Source: CAZMFZ01 sp964565665
GTDB taxonomy: Bacteria; Bacteroidota; Bacteroidia; Cytophagales; UBA9547
DNA: 39,411 nt
Assembly (NCBI GenBank): GCA_964565665.1
Contig: CAZMFZ010000020.1
Location: 1 to 39,411 of the forward strand
Direction: 5' to 3'
Shown here piece after piece: positions 16,505-24,903 of the stretch; position 1 is the first letter of the stretch; each line of letters opens with the position of its first letter. The notes beneath the pieces are model-generated. The model saw nothing but the letters and a program-made list of their open reading frames with translations. It had not been told where the DNA came from and did not search any database. The position numbers were made by a program, and so were the translations under genes.

Positions 16505-16659
16505 TGGCATAGTGTGAGCAAAATTACAAATACAATTCAAATAAACTCTTTCAAAGTGATAAGGTGCATCGATATTTATAATGGTTGAATCTTCTTGCAT
16601 GATTTGTAGCAGTAAAAGCACAATTAGTTGACATGATTAAGGGTTTAAAATAAGCAGAA

Positions 16660-16690
16660 TTGTTTCTTAATTGGGAAATATCTATTTTTG
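16660..16690 (+). promoter_or_regulatory. Promoter of the HigBA-type locus
   Basis: TTG at 16660-16662, a 20-base spacer and TATTTTTG at 16683-16690 match the Bacteroidota promoter. It lies 14 bases before the toxin ATG at 16705. Confidence 0.6.
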
Positions 16691-16702
16691 ATATAAAAAT
16701 AG
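16682..16702. promoter_or_regulatory. Palindromic operator overlapping the -7 element
   Basis: CTATTTTT (16682-16689) and AAAAATAG (16695-16702) are exact inverted repeats separated by GATAT. The left arm covers the -7 box. This is where an autoregulating HTH antitoxin would be expected to bind; the assignment to the 17048 gene product is inferred. Confidence 0.5.
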
Positions 16703-16704
16703 GC

Positions 16705-17046
16705 ATGCACTTGAAGTTTGAGGTTGAATTGTTGCCAGAAGCTGTGGAGTTTATGGAAAATCTTGACGACAAAATAAGATTAAAAATATATTTCAATATC
16801 AAAAAGGCTTAATTTGGAAACGACCCCGAACTTCTGAAAAAATTAAATGATAATATCTGGGAATTTAGAACATTGTACAACGGAACCGCATATAGGCTTT
16901 TTTCTTTTTGAGATAAATCTAATAAAACTGAAACTTTAGTTTTAGCTACTCACGGGTTAATAAAAAAATCTCAAAAGACACCGAACAAAGAAATCGAAAA
17001 GGCAGAATCAATACGACAAGAATATTTTAGATTAAAACATAAATAA
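16705..17046 (+). pseudogene. HigB/RelE (Gp49-like) toxin with two internal stops
   Basis: The frame reads MHLKFEVELLPEAVEFMENL, continues to KKA, stops at TAA 16810-16812, resumes as FGNDPELLKKLNDNIWEFRT, stops again at TGA 16909-16911 (after YRLFSF), and ends QEYFRLKHK at 17044-17046. Ignoring the two stops gives about 112 residues matching phage-derived Gp49-like HigB toxins, whose usual motif is WEFRTLYNGxxYRLxxFWDKTDKTxTLVxxTHGxxKKTQKTP. The second stop stands exactly where that motif has tryptophan (TGG to TGA). The antitoxin begins one base after the toxin's original end. The toxin is therefore inactivated by point mutations only, with no length change. Confidence 0.82.
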
Positions 17047-17047
17047 T

Positions 17048-17371
17048 ATGGAAAATCAATTAAAAACTGTTTCTATTGATACTATGATTGACAATCATAT
17101 TGGAAAACGAGGTATCGATAATAGAGAGGCTTTTGAAAATGAACTAAAAATTGAACTTCTTGGTCAAGCTATAAAACAAGCTAGACAACTACGAAACTTG
17201 ACACAAGAGCAATTAGGGCAATTGGTAGGTGTTCAAAAAGCACAAATTTCAAAAATAGAGCATAGCGTTACAAATGCACGATTTGAAACAATATTAAAAG
17301 TGTTCACTGCTTTGGGAGCCAAAGTAAACTTTAACGTAGAAATGTTAAAGCATAATGTAGAATTTACATAA
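17048..17371 (+). CDS. higA: XRE-family (HigA-type) antitoxin, intact
   Basis: A 107-aa cytoplasmic DNA-binding antitoxin. Residues about 30-95 form a helix-turn-helix of the Cro/C1 type: IKQARQLRNLTQEQLGQLVG, then VQKAQISKIEHSVTNARFET with the recognition helix. The N terminal 30 residues would wrap the toxin. It lies one base after the dead toxin frame and shares its promoter and operator (16660-16702). With no active partner it may survive as a solo regulator or protect against incoming related toxins. The symbol is by analogy. The next gene, lnt, begins 26 bases downstream on the same strand and may be read through. Confidence 0.82.
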   Translation: MENQLKTVSIDTMIDNHIGKRGIDNREAFENELKIELLGQAIKQARQLRNLTQEQLGQLVGVQKAQISKIEHSVTNARFETILKVFTALGAKVNFNVEMLKHNVEFT

Positions 17372-17397
17372 ATTTTGTACCCAAATATCCCTGATCC

Positions 17398-19020
17398 ATG
17401 AATTTCAGACATATATTGCTTTCCATTTTAGCTGGTGCTTTGCTTTCGGCAGGCTGGTATATTTACCCTTTATTTACATTTTTTGGGTTTATACCTATAT
17501 TTATTATTCAAAAAGAAATAGCTGAATCGAATCTGGTAAAGAAAAATGCCAGACTCTTTTTGTTCAGTTATATGGCATTTCTACTTTGGAATATTGGCGT
17601 AACTTGGTGGATAGTGAATAGCACTTGGGTAGGGGCTACATTGGCTTTCGTACTCAACTCACTTTTTATGGCTTTGGTAGCTTTACTTGCCAGAATCACT
17701 ACTCAAAAATTCAAAAACACTTTTCCTATTTTTACTTTCCCCTTTACCTTTATTTTTTATTGGTTGGCTTTCGAATACCTGCATCTCGATTGGGATTTGT
17801 CGTGGACTTGGCTGAATTTGGGCAATTGCTTTGCAAGCGCACATTATCTAGTGCAATGGTACGAATACACTGGTGTTTCAGGCGGCACATTATGGATATT
17901 GCTAGTCAATTTGTTTGCGTACAATATTTTAAAACAGATAAATTTTCAAATTAAAAATCTCAAATACACTGCCGAAGTTGTACTGCCTGTGCTGTTGATT
18001 GCGATGCCAATCGTATTAAGTTTAATCATCTACAGCACTTATAAAGAGAATGGAATTTCTAATGAGATTGTAGTAGTGCAGCCCAATATTGATCCCTATA
18101 ATGAGAAATTTCCTGGCAATGCTAATTTTATTCCTTATGAAGAGCAATTGCAGAGGCTATTAACACTTACTCGCGATAAATTAAGCAGAAATACCCGATT
18201 TGTGGCTTGGCCCGAAACCTCACTTCCTGTGGGCTATGACGAAGATTTGATAAGCGACCAAGCACACATTCGCAACATCAAATTTCTGCTCACCAACCAT
18301 CCGGGTATTACTTTGATTACCGGTGGCGACACCTATAAAATATACCATTCGGAATACGACAAAACATCAACCGCCCGCTATGGCGAAGGCGTGGGCTGGT
18401 ACGACTATTTCAACACCGCTTTGAAAATAGATAGAGGGTACAAAGTGGGCATTTACCACAAATCGAAGCTTGTGCCGGGTGTAGAGCAAATGCCATTTCC
18501 AAGTTTGTTAAAATGGGTAGAAAGTTTTGCGATCAACATGGGTGGTATTACAGGTTCGTTAGGAAAGCAAAAAGAAAGAACAGTGTTCTACAATGAAAAA
18601 AAGATTGGCGTTGCCCCAGTAATTTGCTATGAGTCTATTTACGGAGAGTTTGTAAGTGAATTTGTAAGGAACGGAGCAAACTACATTTTCATCATTACCA
18701 ACGATGGTTGGTGGGGAAATACGCCTGGTCATACACAGCATTTGGCCTACGGAAAGCTACGGGCTATTGAAACCAGAAGAAGCATTGCTAGGGCTGCAAA
18801 CACAGGAATTTCAGGGTTTATCAACCAAAAAGGAGATATTATTCTCCAAAATAAATATTGGGTGCAAGATGCCTTACGAGCCAGTTTGCTTGCCAATGAT
18901 AGAATCACTTTCTATGTGAAAAATGGTGATATGATAGGCAGTTCGGCAAGATACATTTCTTTTCTTTTCTTGTTCGGGTTGATAATTTCTACTGCAATCC
19001 AGTTTTTCAAACGTAAATAA
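17398..19020 (+). CDS. lnt: Apolipoprotein N-acyltransferase Lnt
   Basis: An inner-membrane enzyme that adds the third acyl chain to the N-terminal cysteine of lipoproteins. The 540 aa show about six to seven N-terminal hydrophobic helices (to about residue 225) followed by a nitrilase-like periplasmic domain. The catalytic triad is readable: E273 in VAWPETSLP, K355 in YHKSKLVPGVEQMPFP and C410 in VICYESIYGE. IITNDGWWGNTPG, then HLAYGKLRAIETRRSIARAANTG, are also family hallmarks. The C-terminal helix is near 520-537. It overlaps the next gene by one base (TAATG), so the two are translationally coupled. The antitoxin stop lies 26 bases upstream. Confidence 0.95.
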   Translation: MNFRHILLSILAGALLSAGWYIYPLFTFFGFIPIFIIQKEIAESNLVKKNARLFLFSYMAFLLWNIGVTWWIVNSTWVGATLAFVLNSLFMALVALLARITTQKFKNTFPIFTFPFTFIFYWLAFEYLHLDWDLSWTWLNLGNCFASAHYLVQWYEYTGVSGGTLWILLVNLFAYNILKQINFQIKNLKYTAEVVLPVLLIAMPIVLSLIIYSTYKENGISNEIVVVQPNIDPYNEKFPGNANFIPYEEQLQRLLTLTRDKLSRNTRFVAWPETSLPVGYDEDLISDQAHIRNIKFLLTNHPGITLITGGDTYKIYHSEYDKTSTARYGEGVGWYDYFNTALKIDRGYKVGIYHKSKLVPGVEQMPFPSLLKWVESFAINMGGITGSLGKQKERTVFYNEKKIGVAPVICYESIYGEFVSEFVRNGANYIFIITNDGWWGNTPGHTQHLAYGKLRAIETRRSIARAANTGISGFINQKGDIILQNKYWVQDALRASLLANDRITFYVKNGDMIGSSARYISFLFLFGLIISTAIQFFKRK

Positions 19021-19820
19021 TGAATTTCGAAACCGTAACCCTCCAAGTGGCAGAACTGGCAATTATTGCTGGTGATTTTATATTAAAAGAGCGTCAGAAC
19101 TTCGACCCTGCAACTATCGAGCAAAAAGGGCATAGCAGCAATTTGGTTTCGTATGTAGACAAGGAAGCAGAGAAAATGTTAGTAAAAGGATTGATGAAAA
19201 TCATTCCACAATCTGGTTTTATCACAGAGGAAGGCACCATTACCCAAAGAACCACCGAAGAATATTGCTGGGTGATAGATCCATTGGATGGCACTACTAA
19301 CTTTTTGCATAATGTACCACAATATTCCACAAGCATAGGTTTGTTGAAGGGAGATGAACTGATAAGTGGCGTGGTGCTAGACATTACCAAACACGAATTA
19401 TTCAAAGCTTGGAAAAATGGAGGAGCTTATTTGAATGAAAATGCCATACATGTATCTAAAGCTCAAAATATTAGCGAGTCGCTCATAGCCACAGGGTTTC
19501 CGTTTTACAACTTCGACAATTTGGAAAACTACCTCAAAGTATTGGTAGAGTTAATGAAAGATTGCCACGGATTGCGAAGATGTGGCTCTGCTGCACTTGA
19601 TTTGGCTTGGGTGGCGGCAGGCAGGTTTGAAGGGTACTTTGAATTCAATATCAATTCATGGGATATTGCTGCAGGATGCCTAATTCTTTCCGAAGCTGGG
19701 GGCGTTACCACCAATTTCAAGGGCGAAAGCGACTATTTGTTCAATAAAAATGTGATTGCCTCAAACCTCACAATCCACAAAGAATTTCAAGAAGTTGTGC
19801 AAAGAATATGGTTTGCATAA
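19020..19820 (+). CDS. suhB: Inositol-monophosphatase-family protein (SuhB-like)
   Basis: A Mg2+-dependent phosphatase (266 aa) removing phosphate from inositol-1-phosphate or related sugar phosphates. Metal-binding motifs are WVIDPLDGTTNFLHNVPQYS (about residues 81-100, with the DPxDGT core), the preceding EEGTI glutamate and SWDIAAGCLILSEAGG (about 210-225). The start ATG overlaps the lnt stop by one base. The best-known members are SuhB and CysQ; CysQ is less likely because the IMPase-type SWD motif is present. Substrate identity is not visible from sequence, so the symbol is tentative. Confidence 0.9.
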   Translation: MNFETVTLQVAELAIIAGDFILKERQNFDPATIEQKGHSSNLVSYVDKEAEKMLVKGLMKIIPQSGFITEEGTITQRTTEEYCWVIDPLDGTTNFLHNVPQYSTSIGLLKGDELISGVVLDITKHELFKAWKNGGAYLNENAIHVSKAQNISESLIATGFPFYNFDNLENYLKVLVELMKDCHGLRRCGSAALDLAWVAAGRFEGYFEFNINSWDIAAGCLILSEAGGVTTNFKGESDYLFNKNVIASNLTIHKEFQEVVQRIWFA

Positions 19821-19843
19821 CCATTATTTATAACACTTTCAGA

Positions 19844-20989
19844 CTACAATCTGCTTTTGTAATCGTTATAGCCAAACGATTTTACCAGTTGAAAGCTGTT
19901 ATTTTCCTTCCAAATGCCAATACTTGGCAAGTTTACTCCATTAAAAGTAGTGGTTTTTACCATGGTATAATGTATCATATCTTCAAACACAATGGTTTGC
20001 CCGATTTCAATAGGCTTTTCAAAGGAATATGGGCCGATATGGTCGCCTGCAAGGCAAGTTAAGCCTCCCATTTTGTAAACGTATGAACCTTCCTCAGCAA
20101 TAGTTGCTCCTGTAATTTTCGGGGTGTAAGGCATCTCGATACAATCGGGCATATGGGCAGAAATAGAGCTATCTAACACGGCTATTTCCTTGCCGCCACT
20201 TTCAATTATATCTAAAACGGTAGAAACTAAGTAGCCAGTTTGCCAAGCAAATGCCGAACCTGGTTCTAATATTATCTCCTCAATATTGGGGTATTTCGCA
20301 TAAATACTTTTTACCAAATTAATTAAATGCGTGTGATCGTAACCTTCACGTGTAAGCAAATGGCCACCGCCCAAATTGAGCCATTTAATTTGCTTTAATA
20401 AATGACTGAAATTATTTTCAATGGCTTGAAAAGTGCGTTCTAATGCATAACTGTCTTTCTCACAAAGCGTATGCGAATGCAAGCCTTCGATGCCTTCGGG
20501 CAAATTGTCGCCAAATTTATCTGCGGTCATGCCCAATCTCGAACCTGGTATACAGGGGTTGTACAAATCAGTTTCTACTTCCGAAAATTCAGGATTGATG
20601 CGAATGGCTGCCGATATTTTCTTGGTATTGGCCTCTAATCTTGGCTTGAAATGTTGGTATTGCCTAATTGAGTTGAAAGTGATATGGCCTGCCAACTGCA
20701 TCATTTCATCAAATTCACTCTCTAAATAAGCCACACAATAGGCATGTACTTCACCTCCAAACTCCAGTGCGGCCAACTTGGCTTCGTTGAGCGAGCTGGC
20801 AGTAGTGCCGGGTACATATTGCTTCACCAAAGGGAATGTGCTGTACATAGAAAAGCCTTTGAGGGCCAATATTATTTTGGCACCCGAGCGATTGGCTACA
20901 GATTTTATCAGTTCAAGGTTTTTGCGAAGCAATGCTTCATCAAGCAAAAAACAAGGGGAAGGAATGGTGTGGTAAGGGATTTGGCTCAA
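19844..20989 (-). CDS. nspC: Carboxynorspermidine/carboxyspermidine decarboxylase NspC
   Basis: A PLP-dependent fold-III decarboxylase (381 aa) making norspermidine or spermidine from the carboxy-aminopropyl precursors, the last step of the alternative polyamine route. The PLP lysine is K44 in LALKGFSMYSTFPLV. LHSHTLCEKDS, WLNLGGGHLLTR, ILEPGSAFAWQ, LDSSISAHMPDCIEMPY and LAGDHIGPYSF (active-site aspartate) are NspC hallmarks. Its usual partner, carboxynorspermidine synthase, is not in the window. It converges on the phosphatase gene with 23 bases between the stops, and a promoter lies just upstream (21009-21040, minus strand). Confidence 0.95.
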   Translation of the reverse strand: MSQIPYHTIPSPCFLLDEALLRKNLELIKSVANRSGAKIILALKGFSMYSTFPLVKQYVPGTTASSLNEAKLAALEFGGEVHAYCVAYLESEFDEMMQLAGHITFNSIRQYQHFKPRLEANTKKISAAIRINPEFSEVETDLYNPCIPGSRLGMTADKFGDNLPEGIEGLHSHTLCEKDSYALERTFQAIENNFSHLLKQIKWLNLGGGHLLTREGYDHTHLINLVKSIYAKYPNIEEIILEPGSAFAWQTGYLVSTVLDIIESGGKEIAVLDSSISAHMPDCIEMPYTPKITGATIAEEGSYVYKMGGLTCLAGDHIGPYSFEKPIEIGQTIVFEDMIHYTMVKTTTFNGVNLPSIGIWKENNSFQLVKSFGYNDYKSRL

Positions 20990-21008
20990 TGTCGTGGCTA
21001 TTTATTTT

Positions 21009-21040
21009 CAAAAGTAATGAGATAAACAAGGCATTTGCAA
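21009..21040 (-). promoter_or_regulatory. Promoter of nspC
   Basis: Read on the minus strand, TTG (21038-21040) is followed by a 21-base spacer and TACTTTTG (21009-21016), a full Bacteroidota match. Transcription should start near 21002, about a dozen bases before the ATG. Confidence 0.6.
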
Positions 21041-21182
21041 GTTAAGTTTCTATGAATCTGGTTTTCGGCATTCTATTTTCGCCAATATTTCACCAATTGC
21101 GATTGAAATTGCTTTATTTGTAGATGCTTTGAGTGCCAATGAAACGAGTAGAACAGGAATTATAAACTCAAAGGTAATGCCT

Positions 21183-21190
21183 TATCTTTG
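21183..21190 (+). promoter_or_regulatory. -7 element upstream of the nuclease-like gene
   Basis: TATCTTTG matches TAnnTTTG; no TTG is at the proper -33 distance. It predicts an RNA start near 21197, just before the damaged start region at 21202-21209. The 21040-21182 stretch holds nothing else that I can identify. Confidence 0.35.
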
Positions 21191-21201
21191 TAGTAGAACA
21201 A

Positions 21202-21762
21202 ATAAATGAAGGCGGAATTACCTACGAACGCGTTTTAGAACTTTTTGCAGAAACAAACAGAAAATCTGAAGAAACTGACAAACGAATAGAAAAAATAATT
21301 AAAGAACTCGGTCGAAAGATGGCTGACCTTGGCGACACTCTAGGTCGCTTTGCAAAGGAACAGGTACGTGCCGACTTGATAAATAAATTTGACAAATGGG
21401 GCATTCCAGTACATGCCATTACTAACCATTTCACGCATCGAGATAATAAAAACGAATATGCTTACCAGGTTGATATTTTGATTTATAATTCAAAATATGT
21501 GGTCGCCATTGAAGTGAAAAACACTTTAAAAAAAGACCATGTGGACGAACATTTGGAGAGGATGACTAAAATGCAAGAGTTTCCACTTCCTGATACAAAA
21601 GGTAAAATATTATTGTCAGCAGTGGCTGGAATGATTGTAGGCGAAGGAGTAGACAAGTATGCAGAAAACAAAGGGCTTTTTGTGCTAAAGCCAAGTGGAG
21701 ATACGGTTAAAATAGTAAACGATAGAAAGACATTCAAGCCTAAAGAGTGGGCGGTGATATAA
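21202..21762 (+). CDS. PD-(D/E)XK nuclease-like protein with a damaged start (DUF3782-like)
   Basis: The reading frame from 21202 gives NEGGITYERVLELFAETNRK after a first ATA codon, a coiled-coil stretch (SEETDKRIEKIIKELGRKMADLG), and then a nuclease-like core: KNEYAYQVDILIYNSKYVVAIEVKNTL, in which D and ExK form the PD-(D/E)XK signature. Members usually begin with M-x-x-GG-TYERVLE, so the missing ATG is probably a mutation (ATG to ATA at 21202-21204, or loss of a repeat in AAATGAATGAA). The first in-frame ATG is at 21319, which would drop about 39 residues, including part of the coil, but keep the core. An ATG at 21206 is out of frame and stops after 10 codons. It may be silent or translated from 21319. 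Similar proteins are common and of unknown function, possibly mobile-element derived. Confidence 0.7.
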   Translation: MNEGGITYERVLELFAETNRKSEETDKRIEKIIKELGRKMADLGDTLGRFAKEQVRADLINKFDKWGIPVHAITNHFTHRDNKNEYAYQVDILIYNSKYVVAIEVKNTLKKDHVDEHLERMTKMQEFPLPDTKGKILLSAVAGMIVGEGVDKYAENKGLFVLKPSGDTVKIVNDRKTFKPKEWAVI

Positions 21763-22101
21763 GATTGCCCTCGCCTGTCTCAACATCATTGTATCGCTAA
21801 AGTATACATTTTAAACAGGTATACTATCGCCCCAGCTCAAGCCTACTTCAGGCGAAATACAATCTCAATGTGCCATTTACTAGGGTATAGCTGATTCATT
21901 ACACTACAATGGCTCATCATATAAGCATGTAAAATTTACCAACTTGACTTGAGATATATATACATGCAAACTTGCTAACTGTACAAAGAATATTAACCTG
22001 CTAAATTATTGCTTACTATTGGCATTTCTCTTATTTTTAGTAACGGTTTTAATTTTATTTAATTCTAAAAGTTATTTGCCGATTATTTCAACTATCGAAC
22101 C
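21763..22101. other. Intergenic stretch with one short inverted repeat
   Basis: These 339 bases hold no reading frame that I can support. AGTATAC (21801-21807) and GTATACT (21819-21825) are exact inverted repeats around an 11-base loop. The stretch should also contain the promoter of the 22102 gene, but I found no clear TAnnTTTG box. Confidence 0.5.
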
Positions 22102-24846
22102 ATGCCTAATTATTTAAAAATATCCTTTATCGCATTTTTTTTAGCCATTTTAGCCTTTAAGGGATATACACAATCAAGTCAAATTCAAAATTTTGCCAAC
22201 ACTACCCTTAGTAGCAACATCGGTGGCTTCTCTGTATACACGCCTGCCGATTATGCTACTACACAAAAGTATTACCCGCTTATGATATTCTGTCATGGGC
22301 TTGGCGAGGCCGGAGATGGTTCCTATCCCTTCACCGGAATGACACAACACGGCCCTTTGAAAGAAATAAAGTTTAACAATACTGTGGCAGGACTTAATAA
22401 TCAATTTATTATAATAGCTCCTCAATACAAAGGCTACGTAGATTCGCCTGCTGGTGTAGAGAGTACCATCAATTACGCCATTAGCCATTATAGAATAAGA
22501 GGCAAGGCATTTGTTACTGGGCTTTCAATGGGTGGGGGTGTAACTTGGAATGCAGCTAGCAGCAATACCGTTTCCAAGCTGGCAGCAGCGGCTCCAATGG
22601 CTGGCTCCGTAGGTTCTACGCCTGAAAAAGCAGCCACGATTGCGGGCAACAACCTTCCAATATGGGCTTTTCACGGCACAGCAGATAATGATATTTCAGT
22701 AACGGTATCATCAGCATGGATAAATAGAATAAACACTTACACATCTACACCAAATCCACTTGCAAAGCTCACCACTTTTTTAGGTGTGGGGCACAATTGC
22801 TGGTCGGCCGTTTATGCAGGCTATGTAGATACTTTTACAGGAATGAATCTATATGAATGGATGTTGAGCCAAGATAAAAGCCCCTTCCAAACGATAGCAG
22901 GAGTAGCCAACTTGGGCAATAAAATGATAAGTGAAGTGTTTAATGTGGGCTTTTCAGCGAGTTCGGGACTTGTGGTTTCGTATAAGATTAAAACCAATCC
23001 TTCTGTAGGAGTAATAGCCACGCTCACGGGCAATAATGTGAGCTGTGTAGGCATTGGCGTAGTTACAATTACCGCATTTCAAGAGGGAAGTAGCGAGTTT
23101 CGGGCTGCAAATGAGGTAAATTACATATTTAATATAGGCCATTATATTGGCACATTAAGCGGCTTGCCTGCTGCCAATCAACCAATAGTCTACGGGGAAT
23201 TGCCCCTTTCAATATCGGGTGGCAATGGTACTTTTCCTCTTAAATTGATGGCTAAAACACAACCCAATGGGAGAGTAGTATCTATTTCAGGTACTACGAT
23301 TTATACTTTGGGCGTAGGGAATGTTACCGTAATTGGAATAATCAACAACCAGACTACCACTAGTACATTTAAAATCGTTCCGAGACCACTTACTGTGACG
23401 GCTCATAATTTTTCAAGAAATTATGGCACTTCAAATCCAATTTTTACGAGTTCTGTATTAGGGTTGGTGAATGGAGATGCGGTAGCTGTTGCCTATTTCA
23501 CTTTGGCAAGCAGCGTTTCGGGTATAGGCATTTATGTTATTATTCCTTCGGTAACTGGTTCGAGCTTAATCAATTACGAGTTAATAACGGATACAGGTAC
23601 ATTGCTGGTGAAGCCATCGCCATTAAATATTAGTGTAGGCAATGCCTATAAAGTATATGGTGCGGAAAATCCAAGTTTTTCAAGCACAATTGCAGGTTTA
23701 TTAAATGGAGATGCGGTAGCTGTTACCTATTTCACTTTGGCAAGCAGCGTTTCGGGTACAGGCAATTATGTTATTATTCCTTCGGTAACTGGTTCGAGCT
23801 TAATCAATTACGAGCTAATAACGGATACAGGTACATTGCTGGTGAAGCCATCGCCATTAAATATTAGTGTAGGCAATGCCTATAAAGTATATGGAGCGGA
23901 AAATCCAAGTTTTTCAAGCACAATTGCAGGTTTGGTGAATGCAGATACTTTGCACATTGAGTACCAAACTTCTGCTAGCCCTATTTCAAGCTCAGGAATA
24001 TACCCGATTACAATAAGCATTGCAGGTGTTGCAATTTCTAACTACAATGTTTCTATAGCAGGTGGAAGTATGTATATTTCAAAAGCCCTACTTACGGTTG
24101 TGGCTTTCAATCAAGTAAAGTACGCTTCTGAATATCCTTTCGCCCCCTTTTTATATAGTATTACTGGCTTTGTGTATAGCGATACCGAATCGAGTTTTAC
24201 AAATCCTATCCAAATTTCTAGTACGGCCAATGCAGAAGCTGCACCAGGCTTTTACCCTATTGATATGGGCGGTGTAAGTTCAACAAACTATGATTTTAGC
24301 TTCAAAAATGGCGTATTAACTATTCTTAAGCCCATTGAACCGCCTGTTGTACTTGTTCCTATTGTGAATAAAATATTAGTATTTGATTCGTTTAAGCCCA
24401 ATACCAACATCACTTTAGTTGGCCAAAATTTGGCATCTGTTACAAACGTATGTTTTTCTACTGAATTTGAAGCTATAGTTTGTGTACACCCACAAATATC
24501 AAATTCTATTATGATTGAGGTAAAATCACCTGTAGGAGCAAAATACGGTACCATTACATTGCTCGGCACCTTTGGAGTAGAGAGAATAAATATGGATATA
24601 ACAATTACTGCCAATGAATCAACCCCAGTAAAAGACTTTAAAATATACCCAAACCCTTCACAAGGCAAATTTTATGTAGAGACTTCCGCTAGGGGCGAAC
24701 TCGACATAGTTTCATTGCTAGGCAAAAAGCTGTTGAGCTACAAAGTAAATGGCAACACTTCATTTGCCATAGATGAGAAAGGCATTTACTTGCTGGTTTT
24801 CAAATCAGCTCAATATAGCCTCACAAAGTTAATAATGGTGGAGTAA
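22102..24846 (+). CDS. T9SS-secreted esterase with MBG-like repeats
   Basis: A 914-aa exported protein. A signal peptide (1-23) is followed by an alpha/beta-hydrolase domain of the feruloyl/polyhydroxybutyrate-esterase kind (about 40-255): the oxyanion region PLMIFCHGLGEAGDG, nucleophile S142 in VTGLSMGGG, acid D195 in FHGTADNDIS and H231 in GVGHNCW. Residues about 265-390 are linker-like. About 395-750 are repeats resembling MBG-type domains (LTVTAHNFSRNYGTSNPIFT, then LNISVGNAYKVYGAENPSFS), two of which are nearly identical. An IPT/TIG-like segment follows (about 765-830). The end is a type IX sorting domain (FKIYPNPSQGKFYVETS, to KGIYLLVFKSAQYSLTKLIMVE). It should act outside the cell on plant or polymer esters. 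It is next to an outer-membrane barrel gene. Confidence 0.88.
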   Translation: MPNYLKISFIAFFLAILAFKGYTQSSQIQNFANTTLSSNIGGFSVYTPADYATTQKYYPLMIFCHGLGEAGDGSYPFTGMTQHGPLKEIKFNNTVAGLNNQFIIIAPQYKGYVDSPAGVESTINYAISHYRIRGKAFVTGLSMGGGVTWNAASSNTVSKLAAAAPMAGSVGSTPEKAATIAGNNLPIWAFHGTADNDISVTVSSAWINRINTYTSTPNPLAKLTTFLGVGHNCWSAVYAGYVDTFTGMNLYEWMLSQDKSPFQTIAGVANLGNKMISEVFNVGFSASSGLVVSYKIKTNPSVGVIATLTGNNVSCVGIGVVTITAFQEGSSEFRAANEVNYIFNIGHYIGTLSGLPAANQPIVYGELPLSISGGNGTFPLKLMAKTQPNGRVVSISGTTIYTLGVGNVTVIGIINNQTTTSTFKIVPRPLTVTAHNFSRNYGTSNPIFTSSVLGLVNGDAVAVAYFTLASSVSGIGIYVIIPSVTGSSLINYELITDTGTLLVKPSPLNISVGNAYKVYGAENPSFSSTIAGLLNGDAVAVTYFTLASSVSGTGNYVIIPSVTGSSLINYELITDTGTLLVKPSPLNISVGNAYKVYGAENPSFSSTIAGLVNADTLHIEYQTSASPISSSGIYPITISIAGVAISNYNVSIAGGSMYISKALLTVVAFNQVKYASEYPFAPFLYSITGFVYSDTESSFTNPIQISSTANAEAAPGFYPIDMGGVSSTNYDFSFKNGVLTILKPIEPPVVLVPIVNKILVFDSFKPNTNITLVGQNLASVTNVCFSTEFEAIVCVHPQISNSIMIEVKSPVGAKYGTITLLGTFGVERINMDITITANESTPVKDFKIYPNPSQGKFYVETSARGELDIVSLLGKKLLSYKVNGNTSFAIDEKGIYLLVFKSAQYSLTKLIMVE
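23470..23937 (+). repeat. Two tandem near-identical 234-bp coding repeats
   Basis: The units 23470-23703 and 23704-23937 are both 234 bases (78 codons) and differ at only a few positions, for example GIGIYVII versus GTGNYVII and AYFTLA versus TYFTLA. The third, partial copy continues after 23937 and then diverges. Such low divergence suggests recent duplication or gene conversion. Confidence 0.92.
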
Positions 24847-24903
24847 TGCCTTTGTGGCATAATTTTTTTAAGTATATGACTGAACTAAACACACCATATT
24901 TTT

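Noticed and set aside
16505..16621. Long N-terminal extension of acylphosphatase
   Set aside because: The family is about 90 residues and starts near MEKKHFK; the extra stretch is unlike any domain and overlaps a -7 box.
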